From the NCBI GenBank assembly GCA_034698045.1, contig JAQGAU010000358.1, positions 1 through 30,087 of the forward strand: a DNA stretch of 30,087 nucleotides, read 5' to 3'. Shown here piece by piece: positions 8,759 through 20,529 of the stretch. The notes below the pieces were generated by a model. It was given only the letters and a program-made list of their open reading frames with translations. It ran no database searches and was not told the origin of the DNA. This DNA comes from Paramacrobiotus richtersi. Lineage: Eukaryota; Tardigrada; Eutardigrada; Parachela; Macrobiotidae. Position 1 is the first letter of the stretch; each line of letters opens with the position of its first letter. Made by a program: the position numbers and the translations under genes.

Positions 8759-11700
8759 TAAAGCCGCTGGTCGTGAGAGATGACGGGACTACCGCCCGGG
8801 AGGTGCAGACTGTCCACTCGATCCCGTTCTCGCCAGGCTTTATTGCGTGTACGAGTACTGTATGCGGTTCGGAAGGTAGGTAAATATTTCCGCCAAGTTC
8901 GACCAGACTGGAAGTCCCTTCAAAAGTCTGCTCTTAATTGTGACAGTAATAGTAATAACACTACCCAACCCTTTTCTGTTTGGGTCTGTAGGAGAATGAC
9001 TCGATCCCCTCCGAATTAACGAACAGGGCTTCATTATCGGCGGACAGATGTGAATAATCTATGATTAACATATACAAGAAGATTACATTGTATATCCAAA
9101 CTGTTCTTCCTAGGATTACAGTAGGTGCGCTGTAAGTATCGCTGTCAAATTTTACAGAATCATTATCCAGCCTTTTTACGCTTTGAAACGATCTGATGCT
9201 GTGTTATTCTCACAAGTCAGTCAGTTACAGAAGTTGCAGTTTTGAACACATACGTTATACAGCTCCATGTGCAACTGGTCATGGTAAGCATTTTTTGGCA
9301 AATTCAATCAAACCGAACTAATTGATACTGTGCAATCTGCATGGATATTAAAGAAAAACTCCAACTACGCACCACATTACGATAAAGCAGTGCACGTACT
9401 GGTACAGAGCATTCACACTAAACGTCGATTGTTGAGATTATTTTTTTGCGTTGATTGTTTGAACAACAAAAGCAGTCCAGTGAGTCCACCGCAACAAAAC
9501 CTCTATACTTTATATCTAAAATCGATCAGGTCGGAAGTTATGAACAATTGAAAGCGCTTTGTATGCGGGAAAAAGGAGCTGTTGGCCACATAATCTACAA
9601 ATTAGTAAAAATTCAGAAATCAGTTCCCTGAGATTGTTACAGACATCAAACTTTATTTGGACCAATTATACGTTTCGATCTGATATAGTATCACAATTAC
9701 TGACTGAACACATAAACCAAATCATCCGGTCGTAAGGGGTACTCTTTTATCGGCTTGGTCAGACTGCATCGTTTACTGGCTCGCTGGCAGTCGGTATCAT
9801 TCGTACATCAGCCTCGCCAGTTCCAGGCATATTATTCCAGGCATATAAGTGTTACACGCAAGCAATGCTCCATAAGTGGAATACTGTAGAGTACCAAAGG
9901 ATTCTTCTATACTGACTTCAATGATTCGAATCCAAATATTAAATTATTAGGTTCTAACATGCATTTGAACTCCTCCCCTTAATTCATCGTTGAGTGTTAC
10001 AAGGCCAATTCCAACACCGTTTCCGCCTTCCCGGATTGATTGGCTTGTTTATCCGAAGAAGTATCATGCACCCGGTATTAATCCAGCTCCTTCCGACAAA
10101 ACACTCTCGAAGAATAGACTTGGGAATCAATCCCCAGAGCAAGTGTATCGCATAAGCGGCACAGCCAATGGCCAGGTTGTACTACGTCTATGAAATGCAA
10201 AGATATCAGGTATGTATCTGTAGTAGCAGTTTCAAGGTTATCGCAATATATGCTGTACCTTTACGGTGCATACGGTACCTTCAAGCACACTATACTAAAG
10301 CTATCACTGTTTCCCCTATAAACTGTGAACTCGGACCCATCAAATGACGCCATATTCCCGGCTGTGAATCTTTGCATTCGTTTCATCACCAGTACTGGTT
10401 TTAAAATCCCTTTTGTCATAACGGAAGAAGTTTTTCATGGGTTGCTGTTAACTGCATCAGCATGTACATGTGCAGTACCTGGATCTACTCGACGCACAGG
10501 TGAATGTTGCTAGTTGGCAGCATCTGTGACCGCTTGTTTCTACGGCTGCTCACTTCCAAATATTGTTAGTGTAAGCCATTTTGGTTTTACTTTCCGTTGT
10601 TGGAACAGTGGATATCACTGACACTATTTTCTTTATCGACCTCAACATGTAAATAAAAAACCCTCAAATGTCTGGCATGATGGACTACGCTACAAAGGTC
10701 ATGATGACTATCAGCTTTCAATTCTCGTCCTCGTTATTACCCTAAACCGGGAAAAGATTCTTACAGACTTTAATTGACTTTCGGATTCCACAACTGTGTG
10801 GCAGCGTCCACAATAATGTAATCTCAAAGTAGCGCAGCATTTTTTCAGTAATCGACACGTTTTATTTGCACGTAAAAGTTGCTTAATCGTAACAACAAAC
10901 ATGATTTCAACTGTTCAAGCATTCTTTGGTGTTAGGCACTGCAGGTTTGGTAAACAGCGTCGGTGCATTCGAATCCTCTCAGTATTCTGTCCATAAACCC
11001 GTTCACGGCGCCTGTCTCTTCCGCTGAACATTCACTCTGTACGTGCGGGCTAATACAGGTCTTGAAAAGATTCACCGTGCTGAAAGAAAGAAAAGAAGGT
11101 TCTTCCATAAGAGAATTACAGAATAAAGGCACATGCACTGAAAATGAATTAATTAGATCATATTGTAGCGAAATGTTGACTTGTACGTTACTACAGTATA
11201 TACATACAGCTAGATACAGCTATATTTCACGCCTTACCAGCAGGCATTCTTTTGAGGATTCTTCACAGCGTACAGGTCACCCGGGATAACATTCCTCTCG
11301 TCCTCCGGGAGATGTGCTTGAGCAGTAGTTAGACAATCCGTGTTAAACATCATGGTCTTCACCCCACATTTCAGGATGCTTTTGAACGTTGCAAAGCTAT
11401 TCGTTTCGTTGCAAAAGGACAGAACACTTGTCGTGGCTCTGGTCACCAATTGGACTTTGGATTGCCCTTCCGGTGAGCTACAGCTGCCCCATGCGGCACC
11501 GGCACACGGGAAATACCTTTGAAAAATGCTACAACAAGAGGAACATTCCTGTTACGTACATAATCAGCAACATACTACAAAAAATGTGGACGACGAAAAA
11601 CATGCTATGCATAGTATGCGCAGTAAATGCACAAAGCATGTACAGTATGTTTGAACAATACGACGAGTTTGCATTATTGTGGCATACATATGGGTTGTCG

Positions 11701-12524
11701 ACGTACCTGCATACTTCCTCATACTTATCTGGTGTCAGAGATTCGCTCCATTCCGCTAAAGTGTTTGCGCCCGAGCCAGAGAAGTCATTGTTAGCAAAAG
11801 GCGGCCCACAATCGTCCCCTATTTCCCTACGATCACATCCAGCTGGTTCCTTGGACGGCGCAATGTTTGGCTTTGCATACGCAACTAGCAAACATGTCAT
11901 CAACGCCAGACACTGCAAAATTTGATACAGCGCCATTGCAGATAATTTAAGATACAGTATATAGCAATACTGTATTAATTTCAGAAATGCTCTATGGAGT
12001 GAGTTTGATTGCGCACAGTAATCAAAGTGGTTTGGTTAGTGACTTACTCGTGAAAAACAGCAAAACATCGCGCATGGTCACACTTAAGTACAGTTTGTGG
12101 CAGTTGTTTGTTTCTGATAATACTGAACGGAAATTTCTGCCTGAGGTTAATCGATTCGGCGGATCAACAACAACAACGCCGATACAATCATACAAACTAC
12201 ATCGACTCGAATTCAATCGGACAAGTCTTAAGCGATGTAACTGGAGGCTGGATTTCGGAATAGAAAAACTGTGATCAACTTTCGTTAATTTGATCCAGAA
12301 AAGCTTTACTAAATTTGCTTTACGAAGAAACGCACAAAGCTATTCGACGCGGGTTATGACATGAGCGGCGAAACTGATTCCTGTTGTAACGTGCAAGTTA
12401 CACACGAAATGTTTATGTTGACAACCGGTTGCAGTTCAGAGAAAGCACCGGTTCATTATTTGTCGTGCAGACAGACGCTTCCGGGTACCTCAATGTGTTA
12501 TTTCTGAAGCAGAACTACGCTGCC
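8759..12524. repeat. Tandem duplication, copy 2 (about 3.8 kb)
   Basis: Direct repeat of copy 1, starting 40 bp after its end at TAAAGCCGCTGGTCGT (8,759) and ending near AAGCAGAACTACGCTGCC (about 12,524). It is diverged by scattered substitutions and small indels. The gene at 10,932-11,936 is conserved, as are its upstream region (for example CATCGCGCATGGTCACACTT at 8,236 and 12,066) and its downstream region. The 2.2 kb left of the gene holds no reading frame kept in both copies. Confidence 0.9.
10932..11936 (-). CDS. Secreted cysteine-rich protein, paralogue 2
   Basis: Exons 11,936-11,707, 11,528-11,238 and 11,079-10,932, with the same phases (2, 2) and splice sites as paralogue 1. Exons 2 and 3 have identical lengths in both copies (291 and 148 nt). 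The total is 669 nt for 222 residues. The signal peptide MALYQILQCLALMTCLLVAYA precedes a mature protein with 14 cysteines. The two extra cysteines lie in GDDCGPPFANND (exon 1) and YFPCAGAAW (exon 2), where paralogue 1 has serine and phenylalanine. Because both frames are intact, the splice sites are kept and differences concentrate at particular residues, I infer that both copies are functional. The family is not recognised. Confidence 0.87.
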
Positions 12525-13185
12525 CACAGGAAACTGTATGCAGCATTTGTTCTGCTGTTGCTGGAGTATGGGAGTGCAGTTGCATATCGCAGACAACGCT
12601 ACCTGATTCCATCCAAATGTCGTGTTGTTTCATGATAACCGTTGTAACACGTCCTGATTCACAAAATATATTATGGAACATTTGCAAAGAACCGTCTGTG
12701 AATCTTTGCTGCTACGTCGCGCTGCAATTCACGTTCGGTTTGACTTCAAACCGCAGAGCATATACGAATGCGTGTTAAGTCTCGAAAAACATGTTTGTTG
12801 TTAAGAACTTACTGCAGGGTTTACACGCGGCCAATGCATGCCACAGCTGATTATACAAACTTATATGTATGCAGAGCGATTCATTCCATTACTGGACTGC
12901 CGCGAACACGTACTCACATACCGCGACGAGCACAACAGCAGCGATTCACTTTCTTCAAAGCACGACAATTCCAGCGAAGGAAGGAATTACACATGACTAT
13001 TCTTGGAATGTTTATGTATACTTCTAGCCAGAGTTACAGAGTTAAACCAGCCATGTTAAGGATCGCGAAGGAATTCTTTTCCGTTTCCGAGATATTTTCC
13101 ATGCACACCGAGCTCTTCTAGAAGCTTTGTTGACAGCGCCTGTGTGTAACCTTTTCGATTTTGGTGCCTTTCCAATTCTATCACA
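12525..13185. other. Intergenic, upstream of troponin C
   Basis: 660 bp between the end of the duplication and the troponin C start codon. It presumably holds the muscle promoter and 5' UTR. Open stretches on both strands here have no domain or splice support. Confidence 0.5.
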
Positions 13186-14585
13186 ATGGTCGAGGAACTG
13201 ACTGAGGAACAGACTGCGGGTAAGTGAAAGTGAAACCTGGTAGCACCGACAGCTGTTGTAGAAGACCATCCAGAAAGTTATGCCATGGTGACCTTTCCAG
13301 TGTGGCTTTTCGAAAAGAATTTGGATGACTTCAGTCTTCAGCAATAGCCATACAGTGTCTACAATGAACGTTCTTGGATTGTTCATTTATCTGTAAAGTT
13401 TGGTCAATAGTGTGCCATATGACATATTGCCACTGAGAAAAATCAACCTTTCGGATTTTTTTAATATACAGTTCCTGTCTGCGGTACATTATAAGTCAAT
13501 TACCGCAACTGCTTGTGACCAATAGCCATACTGTACAACTACAATATCATTCAATATCATTATAATAATTATGGTAGTGTACTGTTTTACTCAGAAAAGT
13601 TTTCTTTTTCCATTTTTCACTTTTTGTAATCTTTTTAAGCACTGTACGTCTTATGTACGTAAGACTCAGTTTGAACACAGTTACTTCTCCCTGGTAGGTC
13701 GTATGGTATACACCCAAATGATAAAAGAAAATCCAACGATTCCGTTTAGTTTGATAACATTCCAGGTAGTTCTTGATTATTCTGCAATGACCTTTTATGA
13801 AATATTATAGGATGTGTTGTGGAGTATTTAGCGTTTAAGGCCAACGTCTACGGGCTGAGCAAATATATGAATCAAATTGATTTGATCGTTTTTTTAGCTT
13901 TCAGGAAGGCTTTCAACATGTTCGACAAGGACAAGCAAGGATTCATCCACACCCGCCAAATCGGAAGCGTACTGCGAACCATGGGACAGGCTTTTGAAGA
14001 AAAAGATCTTCGGGAACTGATTGCGGAAGTGGATGCAGACAGTCGGTTCTATTATGCGAAAGATAACCATTTTTTTCACATTAATGTTTTATGTACATCA
14101 TCTGAATACGTATTCTTCTGTGAAGATCTAATTAAACTAGTTTTTTGCACTAAATACGCTGCTACTTTCTCTAACGTTGTAAGATGATTGTTTTCCATGC
14201 ACTACGCTGATCTTGTAATGTGCAGGTTCCGGTCAAGTTGAATTTGATGATCGTTCTTGGCATTAGCGGCACGTTTCGTGGTGGAAGGAGATAAGGCCAA
14301 AATGGAGCAACAATTACGAGATGCTTTCCGATTATACGACAAACAGGGCAACGGCTACATTAACGTGGCAGATTTGCGAGAAATTCTTCGCGCTCTGGAT
14401 GACAACATAACCGAGGAAGAACTGGACGAAATGATCGCTGAAATCGATACCGACCGCAATGGTACCGTCGACTTTGACGGTAAGAAACAGTTTCGCCATC
14501 CAATATCTGTACATGACATTGTGGTCTTGTCTATCTATAATTCGGTACTCTTGTAGAATTCCTGGAGATGATGACTGCCGGCTGA
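13186..14585 (+). CDS. TnC: Troponin C (EF-hand calcium sensor of muscle)
   Basis: Four exons: 13,186-13,219, 13,898-14,041, 14,226-14,479 and 14,557-14,585. The product would be 152 residues, the usual arthropod-type length. The start [11 protein letters not shown] and the end FLEMMTAG are typical. Loops: site I (21-32, [12 protein letters not shown]) has Gln at the final chelating position and is degenerate; site II (57-68, DADSSGQVEFDE) is canonical; site III (97-108) ends in Asp; site IV (133-144, [12 protein letters not shown]) is canonical. Calcium binding at II and IV only is the known arthropod pattern. The protein triggers thin-filament activation with TnI and TnT. In exon 3 two extra bases (TC at 14,251-14,252) break the frame exactly at the last residue of site II: GATCG stands where GAG is expected, and exon length is 254 instead of 252. 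All other phases fit. Assembly error is most likely, a polymorphism or pseudogene less so. The exon 2 donor (ACA|GTCGGT) is weak. Confidence 0.9.
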
Positions 14586-15501
14586 AGAACCCCTTGGTCC
14601 CTTCCTTGTTGAAAAAGCCAAGTGACTTTTTTAGATAATCTGTTACGCAGATGTTGCTGCTGCGTTGTTGTCACCTGTTTATCAGTGTACTGTAACTGTG
14701 TACCCATGTGTGTTATCTTTTATTCTGTCAAAAATGTACATAATTAAGGCTGTTGTTTTCTTGTTCGGTTTCCGGGAGTGGGGGATGAAATTAAACCTTA
14801 AGACTATACCAAGATCTGTTTTGCTGTGCGCCATTGATATACAGTATTGGAGTGAATTTTTAGGGTTTTTACTAGGGTTTTTAGCATATAGTGCAGGTGT
14901 TTTTATAACAATACACGTAATGTAGTTGGCAGTGGTGTGGAAATTTATTTACATACGCGCATATTGAAACAATAAAAAAATCCATCGTAATGTAGTAACT
15001 GAAACGCGTACGGAATATATAGCTGACGTTTACGTAGCATCTCACTGATATAATACTTCTAAGAATACTTAGAAATAACGAGTACAGTATATGAATATCT
15101 AATGGTCCGTCCAGTGCAGTTAAGTAGTCCGACTCAAAACGAACTCGAGTCTCCCATAAAACTTCCAATTCTGTATCGCATATATGTCTGTTATGACCAT
15201 GCATTCCATGTCTATTTCATTCTCTGTGCATTGTACATGCGGTTTGCACTTGTTGTTTCTTGCCAAAAACTCACTTTAAACTGCTGTATAATCATGTCCG
15301 CCACTGTAGTACTTGAGAGAAGCACGCAGTTTGGCGACAAAATACGCAGATTTATACGTTGAGTCATATAAACCGCACTCATGCACAAAGTTTTGTTCTC
15401 ATAGCTTAAACAATTTAAATTCATAAACTGGAAAATTTGCCTGCTGATTTTTGTTTCGAAAATATTTTGTTTCAAAGGTCACCCGCGTATTTATCGGCAG
15501 A
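14586..15501. other. Troponin C 3' UTR and intergenic
   Basis: AT-rich with no supported gene. An AATAAA at about 14,970 could be the troponin C polyadenylation signal, giving a 3' UTR of roughly 390 nt. Just before the next start codon lies TTTATCGGCAG|AATGG, which looks like a splice acceptor; the next gene may therefore have a 5' UTR intron. Confidence 0.4.
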
Positions 15502-16832
15502 ATGGCTTGGAGTAACACAATGAGAATAAGTGTCTTTCTTATCTTCCTGGTTACAGTTGTACACGTTTATGCATCACCTGCGCCGGCTGCGGCAGCATTT
15601 AAAAGTGGTAAGTAAAAGAAAATTCATCAACGTACTGTTGCGTATTATCATGATTTGAACATTTTATATGCATTTATATGCATACATATTGAACATTTTT
15701 ATATGAATTTAATTTGTTTTACTAATGGTATGCGTGTGTATGCACGTGATACTATGGTACAGCAATAAACAGCTTTTATATGCTGTTCGAGTGATCTAGC
15801 TGCAGACTGCAGTACGTGAACTGCGGCGCATATGTACTGTGGCTATATGTATGTAACTTTCAATAAATGCTGGGAAACTCCAGCGATTACGAGCAGAAAG
15901 AACAAACTCAACTTCGTAACCTTATCATGATATCATCCATAGACTAATACTCATGCATTCATTAATTATGTGTTTATCGTTCTGCAGTCATTTGAATGTT
16001 TGTTTAACTGATGTAAATCGCTTCCTAGCTACGAGGCTATAAGTTGAAATTTTCCCGATAGCTGAAATCTGCTGCTGGACATATTCGAAGAAAGGTCACC
16101 GTTTTGTACAGTAGACATTTAGGTCTCTCGATTTCGTATATTTCCACGCGTCTGATTCCTTGGACTTCACACCACAGTGTCATTATTGTAACGTGTAACG
16201 CTGAAGAATTTGTCAGGGAGTCACCGCTGTGTTTCTGCAATGATCACGACAATCTCCAGGAATTTATAAAAATAGTTTTACACAAAAAGTTCTACTAATT
16301 AACCTGAGGAACTCGGTAATTCAGAAAGCGATCGAGTTACGTTTATATTCTTTGTTAAACTTCGAAATGGCCGGCTCAATATCGATAATACTAACACTAA
16401 AATTTTGCTATATTACGTGCATCAATTATTGGATATAGCCGGCCTTTCATAGATTTCAGTTTCGATCATTCTATCTACTGTACCTATAACGCCGTAAATA
16501 TTACCTTGTATTATTAACTGTTTGTAGTATTATTAACTATTTGGGTCAGTTACAGACGATGTCGTTTGTTAACTGTTTCTGTTACAGACGCGCAACATAG
16601 CCGAATGAAGCGACAATATTACGGTGGATGGGGAATGGGAGGCGAAGCGCAGGGATTTCTCTGGGGCTTGGTCCTCCATAATCTACGTTAGTATAATACC
16701 TTTACATTCTTCCGTTTGATCTCATTGATACAGAATTACTGAATCGTAAAGTAGAGCTCACGGGCAACATTTAATGCATGCATTTGTTTTATTTGTTTAG
16801 TTGCTGCAACGCCGGCGCCAGCTGGAGGTTAA
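15502..16832 (+). CDS. Small secreted peptide precursor
   Basis: Exons 15,502-15,607, 16,588-16,686 and 16,801-16,832, with phases 1 and 1, 237 nt in total for 78 residues. Donors are AGTG|GTAAGT and CTAC|GTTAGT; acceptors are TGTTACAG and TTGTTTAG. A strong signal peptide (residues about 1-24, MAWSNTMRISVFLIFLVTVV then HVYA) is followed by an Ala/Pro-rich propeptide and then MKR, a dibasic convertase site. After it comes QYYGGWGMGGEAQGF, where Gln could cyclise to pyroglutamate, then FLWGLVLHNLLAATPAPAGG at the C terminus. The Tyr-Gly-Gly-Trp composition recalls YGGW-type neuropeptide-like or antimicrobial peptides of nematodes, but the match is compositional only. There are no cysteines in the mature part. 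A polyadenylation-like AATAAA lies near 17,103. Confidence 0.65.
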
Positions 16833-18083
16833 ACATTTTCGCAGTGGAAAGTTATGTTTTGCGTATTTTAATACCGCGTGAAGCCCGGTCATAGTATGTA
16901 GCTGCAAGGATAGTCTGTGCCGCCTATATTTCGACCATTGTTTCAAGATTCTGTGTTATGTAATTTACCATCAAATGTCCACCACCAAAGCTTTTCGCAT
17001 AAGTGATATAACATTCTAACTTATCAGTACAATGATATCGATTATAGTGCTTCCATGCATAATTTCTACATTGATATCACGAACCGTAATCAAACCGAAC
17101 GAATAAAATAAAACTGCGGAACAAGTTATAACCTTACGTATTACCATAATGGTAATAACCATGCATGGTAGGGTCACCACAATAGCGTTAACCTTTTACA
17201 AGCATCCGGATCCATGACAATATCATAAGCGTTCATTGATCCAGTAGTACTTAATTATACATAAATATATGTAAGTCATAAAGATACTTTACATCATTTT
17301 TATCATATCAACGCATACTAGTTCAATATTGCTGTATATGTTACATTAGATATTGGTAATCTGAGTGTTTATGACTTTGCTGGATGGGAAAGAAGACACG
17401 GATTATTATTACAAACCGCCTGTATGGTAATATTAATGTGTTGTACATATTTATGCGACTTCTACTGTGTTTACGTACGCTGTATATAACCGCGAAATGC
17501 ATTGGCGGCGCCAATGCATTGAACAGCTACGCTTATACAGATGTGACTATAAATCAACTACAGGTAGACTGACAATTGTGAGTTAGTTCTGCTATAATTA
17601 TAAAATGAATTATAGGTTATAAAAAATCGTAAAAATTACAATGATTAGTCTGCAATTTTATTCCATACATAAAACTACTATAGTACTCGTATGTGCACAT
17701 TTCATCGATCCAACCAAAACCAACTTTTTGTTTCCCCGGTGAAAACATAAACCATTATTATTTTAATTGTCGATGTAATTCATAATTTACCCTTAACTAC
17801 AAATCTAAAAAACCGTCAACATTCACCTGTAAAGGTTGTAATAAAGCCACCTCACATGCAAGAAAAAGCCGTGTTTAATCCACATTTCTGTACACCTTGA
17901 CAAAAATGTACACCACACCACAGGAAACCGCTTCCCCATCGTACAGTGCCTTTCACTACAACATACCACGTATCGCTGATAGAAAAACCCACCTACACAA
18001 CTACCTCGGACAGAGATGATCTATCTACAGACTAATGTAGTCACAAAAATGTTACAATCTCTCCATTACGAAGAAGACTGTGT
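16833..18083. other. Intergenic, AT-rich
   Basis: Apart from a likely 3' UTR of the peptide gene (to about 17,110) and of the convergent minus-strand gene at the right, I see no gene. It contains a perfect hairpin at 17,496-17,520. Confidence 0.5.
17496..17520. repeat. Perfect inverted repeat, 11-bp arms
   Basis: AATGCATTGGC and GCCAATGCATT face each other across a 3-nt GGC spacer. It lies in non-coding DNA between the convergent peptide gene and the mitochondrial protein gene, far from either stop codon. Confidence 0.7.
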
Positions 18084-19498
18084 CTATCCTCCCGAGCCCA
18101 TGGACGACGCACCCGACTGCTTGTGGATAAACGCGGCCGTCGTGTCATCCACTTTCCCCGCGATCTCCGGTGGGATGTGGTCTTTCTTGGCGTGTTTGGC
18201 CAGTTCCTGTTTGTTGGCGGTACCGGGGGACAGGTCCTCCTTGGTCTCCAGGGACCCGTCGTCTTCATCCCGGGAATCGTCGGGTTTGATCTGGTTGGCG
18301 GCGTTGGAGATACCACCTAAATAGGCAATTTGAAATTAACGAAAATTAATTAAAAAAGAACAGATTTAATATCATCGATAATTAACTCAATTAACAAGCA
18401 AAAAAACCAATTAACAACTTTACAATTTTTTCTTGTTTTACAATTTTTTACAATTAAAATTGTTTTACTGGTTACAGTTAACACAGGACAATCTGCTGTC
18501 ATGTTGCGGTCTTTTCATCAGACAGGAAATCGGTTTTAATAAGAGACTATGGGTTTAATTCGGGAAATTTTCACATAACATATTACTGGTTAAATTCTTC
18601 GATAATGAACGTAATATTTTAGCTATTTCAAATGCAAAAATTAATGCAACAATTCCAGCCAATAACATACGAAACCGACATGAGTGATGTGGAAACTGGA
18701 AAGCTGATCCTGGTATTTTACGGCTTACGCTAAACAATCCGGATCTAACAGTAGGAAATTTTGCAGTATGGCCGTAATAATGCGAGATTATTCCATACGA
18801 CAATAAGCAGCATATCGTGCCTTTAGGAAATCGGCTGTCTTACTAAACTTTCTCAGCTTCAGCGATGCCTTTCTTATCAAATTTTTAAACGTTCGCGTTG
18901 CACTACAGCTGCGCCAAAAGTTCGCAAAGTTCAAATAAATTAGCCTCCGCAAAGTAAACAAACACAACTAGGCAGTCCTGCACATAACGAGACAGCTAAT
19001 CCCCTGTACACACTACGTTTAACGTCAAGCTAACCAAACAGACTCGTAGCCACATCAGCCGTATTCACCAATACCTGTCGACAGGACGCGTTCATCAGCA
19101 GGCTGCTTCTCCGCACGCTTCTTATCCACATTCACCGGGCCCGCTCCCATCGGCTGGCCTGTACGAAAATTAAACCGTTTACTATGCGCATCCCAGTCAT
19201 AATCAGGATCATTGCGGACATCGGGCGGATTAGTGCTAAGCTCCTTGGCGCTGGGATAGGGAATCATGGGTGGCGGCGGACGACGCTTTCGGGCTACAAC
19301 GGGCAAAAACCTCCGCTATCTATCCCTTTACCTGCATATCTACACTAGTAGGCTAATCAGCGAGATTCCCTTACCGCCGTCTTTCTTCTTGTTGCCCTTG
19401 AGGACCGCGCTCGTGGAGAGCGACTGGGACTGTGGAGTGAATGTGGTGCTGGCTGCACGATACATGGCTAGCTGGCATCGCAGCAGATGACGATTCAT
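18084..19498 (-). CDS. Unrecognised hydrophilic protein with mitochondrial presequence
   Basis: Exons 19,498-19,375, 19,293-19,075 and 18,316-18,084, with phases 1 and 1, 576 nt in total for 191 residues. The splice sites are clear (GGCG|GTAAGG, CCCGTTGTAG, CGACAG|GTATTG, CCTATTTAG). The N terminus, MNRHLLRCQLAMYRAASTTF, is rich in Arg, Ala and Ser with no acid, then QSLSTSAVLKG: a textbook matrix-targeting peptide. The mature part is proline-rich at first (RKRRPPPPMIPYPSAKEL), then PDYDWDAHSKRFNFRTG, then a long run of Lys, Asp, Glu, Ser and Gly with almost no hydrophobic residues. It is probably disordered. I know no family match. A heat-soluble or LEA-like protective protein and an accessory subunit of a mitochondrial complex are both possible, and neither is shown. 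Confidence 0.72.
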
Positions 19499-20529
19499 GG
19501 TGATTGGTGCTGGGGGAAGAGATTAAAAATTAAACTAAACAGGAGAAAGAACTAATCATAATCATTGGAAACCATAGAAAAGACAACTTTTGACGGTCAA
19601 AACAGATTCGTACAACAGATATACAGTTGGGGTTTTTGAACTCGCTGCCAAAAATTTAATGGCAATTTTCCAAAACCGGGGGGTGGGTAGCGTTGCGAAC
19701 GTTGATCAGGGGGTTCCCACTGGTTATCAACGAAAACCGGAAACCATGTTCAAACAAAACAGATGCCATGAAATTGTTATGATGGAACTTTCGAACGCAG
19801 ATCAAAATTTTCCTCAGATTGCATGTTATATATCAATATCAAAGGAAACATAAGAGTCTTTCAACGGGCACTGTTTTACCGATTTCGATTTTTGTTTCAA
19901 GTTCATAGGCGTGGCTCAACGAGGTTATTTCCCCCAAAATGCTAATGTCGTAACCTGAATCACATGCCGTCACACGCCTGTGGCCTTGTACGATATGAAC
20001 TTGTACCAAGTATCGATAAAAAACCGTCAACACTGCGGTTTTTTCCGGTCTCGCATTGCAACGGAAGTTACGCAAGTACTCGCCGTAGTTGCGGATGACT
20101 GCGGAAAACACTCCAGTTGTATCAAACTCTTAATCCGAATGATAGACCGGATCAACTTCCGGTTGGTTATCATCGAACACCGAGACACCACATTCCCATT
20201 AATTTTTATAACAGGAATTAATGCGGAATTACACGTTTCACACAGCGGTACACATTCTATAAAAATCGTAAAAAAATGTTCCAAATAATTACAAAAATTT
20301 CACCGCCACAAAAATCAGAAACAGGAAAAAGGACCGGAAAAAAGCCGGTAAAATACCAAAATGCTCAGTAGGAAGAAGCGGGACAAAATAATCATAATAC
20401 AGCTGAAAAAATATAAGCAGAACATCAAAATCCACAAAAAAATGGAACACAAAAGAGTACACTAAAAAATCCCATATTGTTGAGCGTTCAATGAGCATTC
20501 CCAAATTCAGTATTCTCCATACAATCCCA
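19499..20529. other. Intergenic / SNX17 3' UTR
   Basis: One kilobase between the mitochondrial protein gene and the SNX17 stop, both on the minus strand. It presumably holds the SNX17 3' UTR and the promoter of the mitochondrial gene. Open stretches on both strands lack domains or splice sites. Confidence 0.5.

Noticed and set aside
12768-13121. Plus-strand open stretch of 117 codons before troponin C
   Set aside because: No recognisable features; overlaps the expected promoter and 5' UTR and has basic, random-looking composition.
19590-19853. Plus-strand open stretch of 87 codons
   Set aside because: Lies in the intergenic / SNX17 3' region with no domain, splice site or conserved motif.
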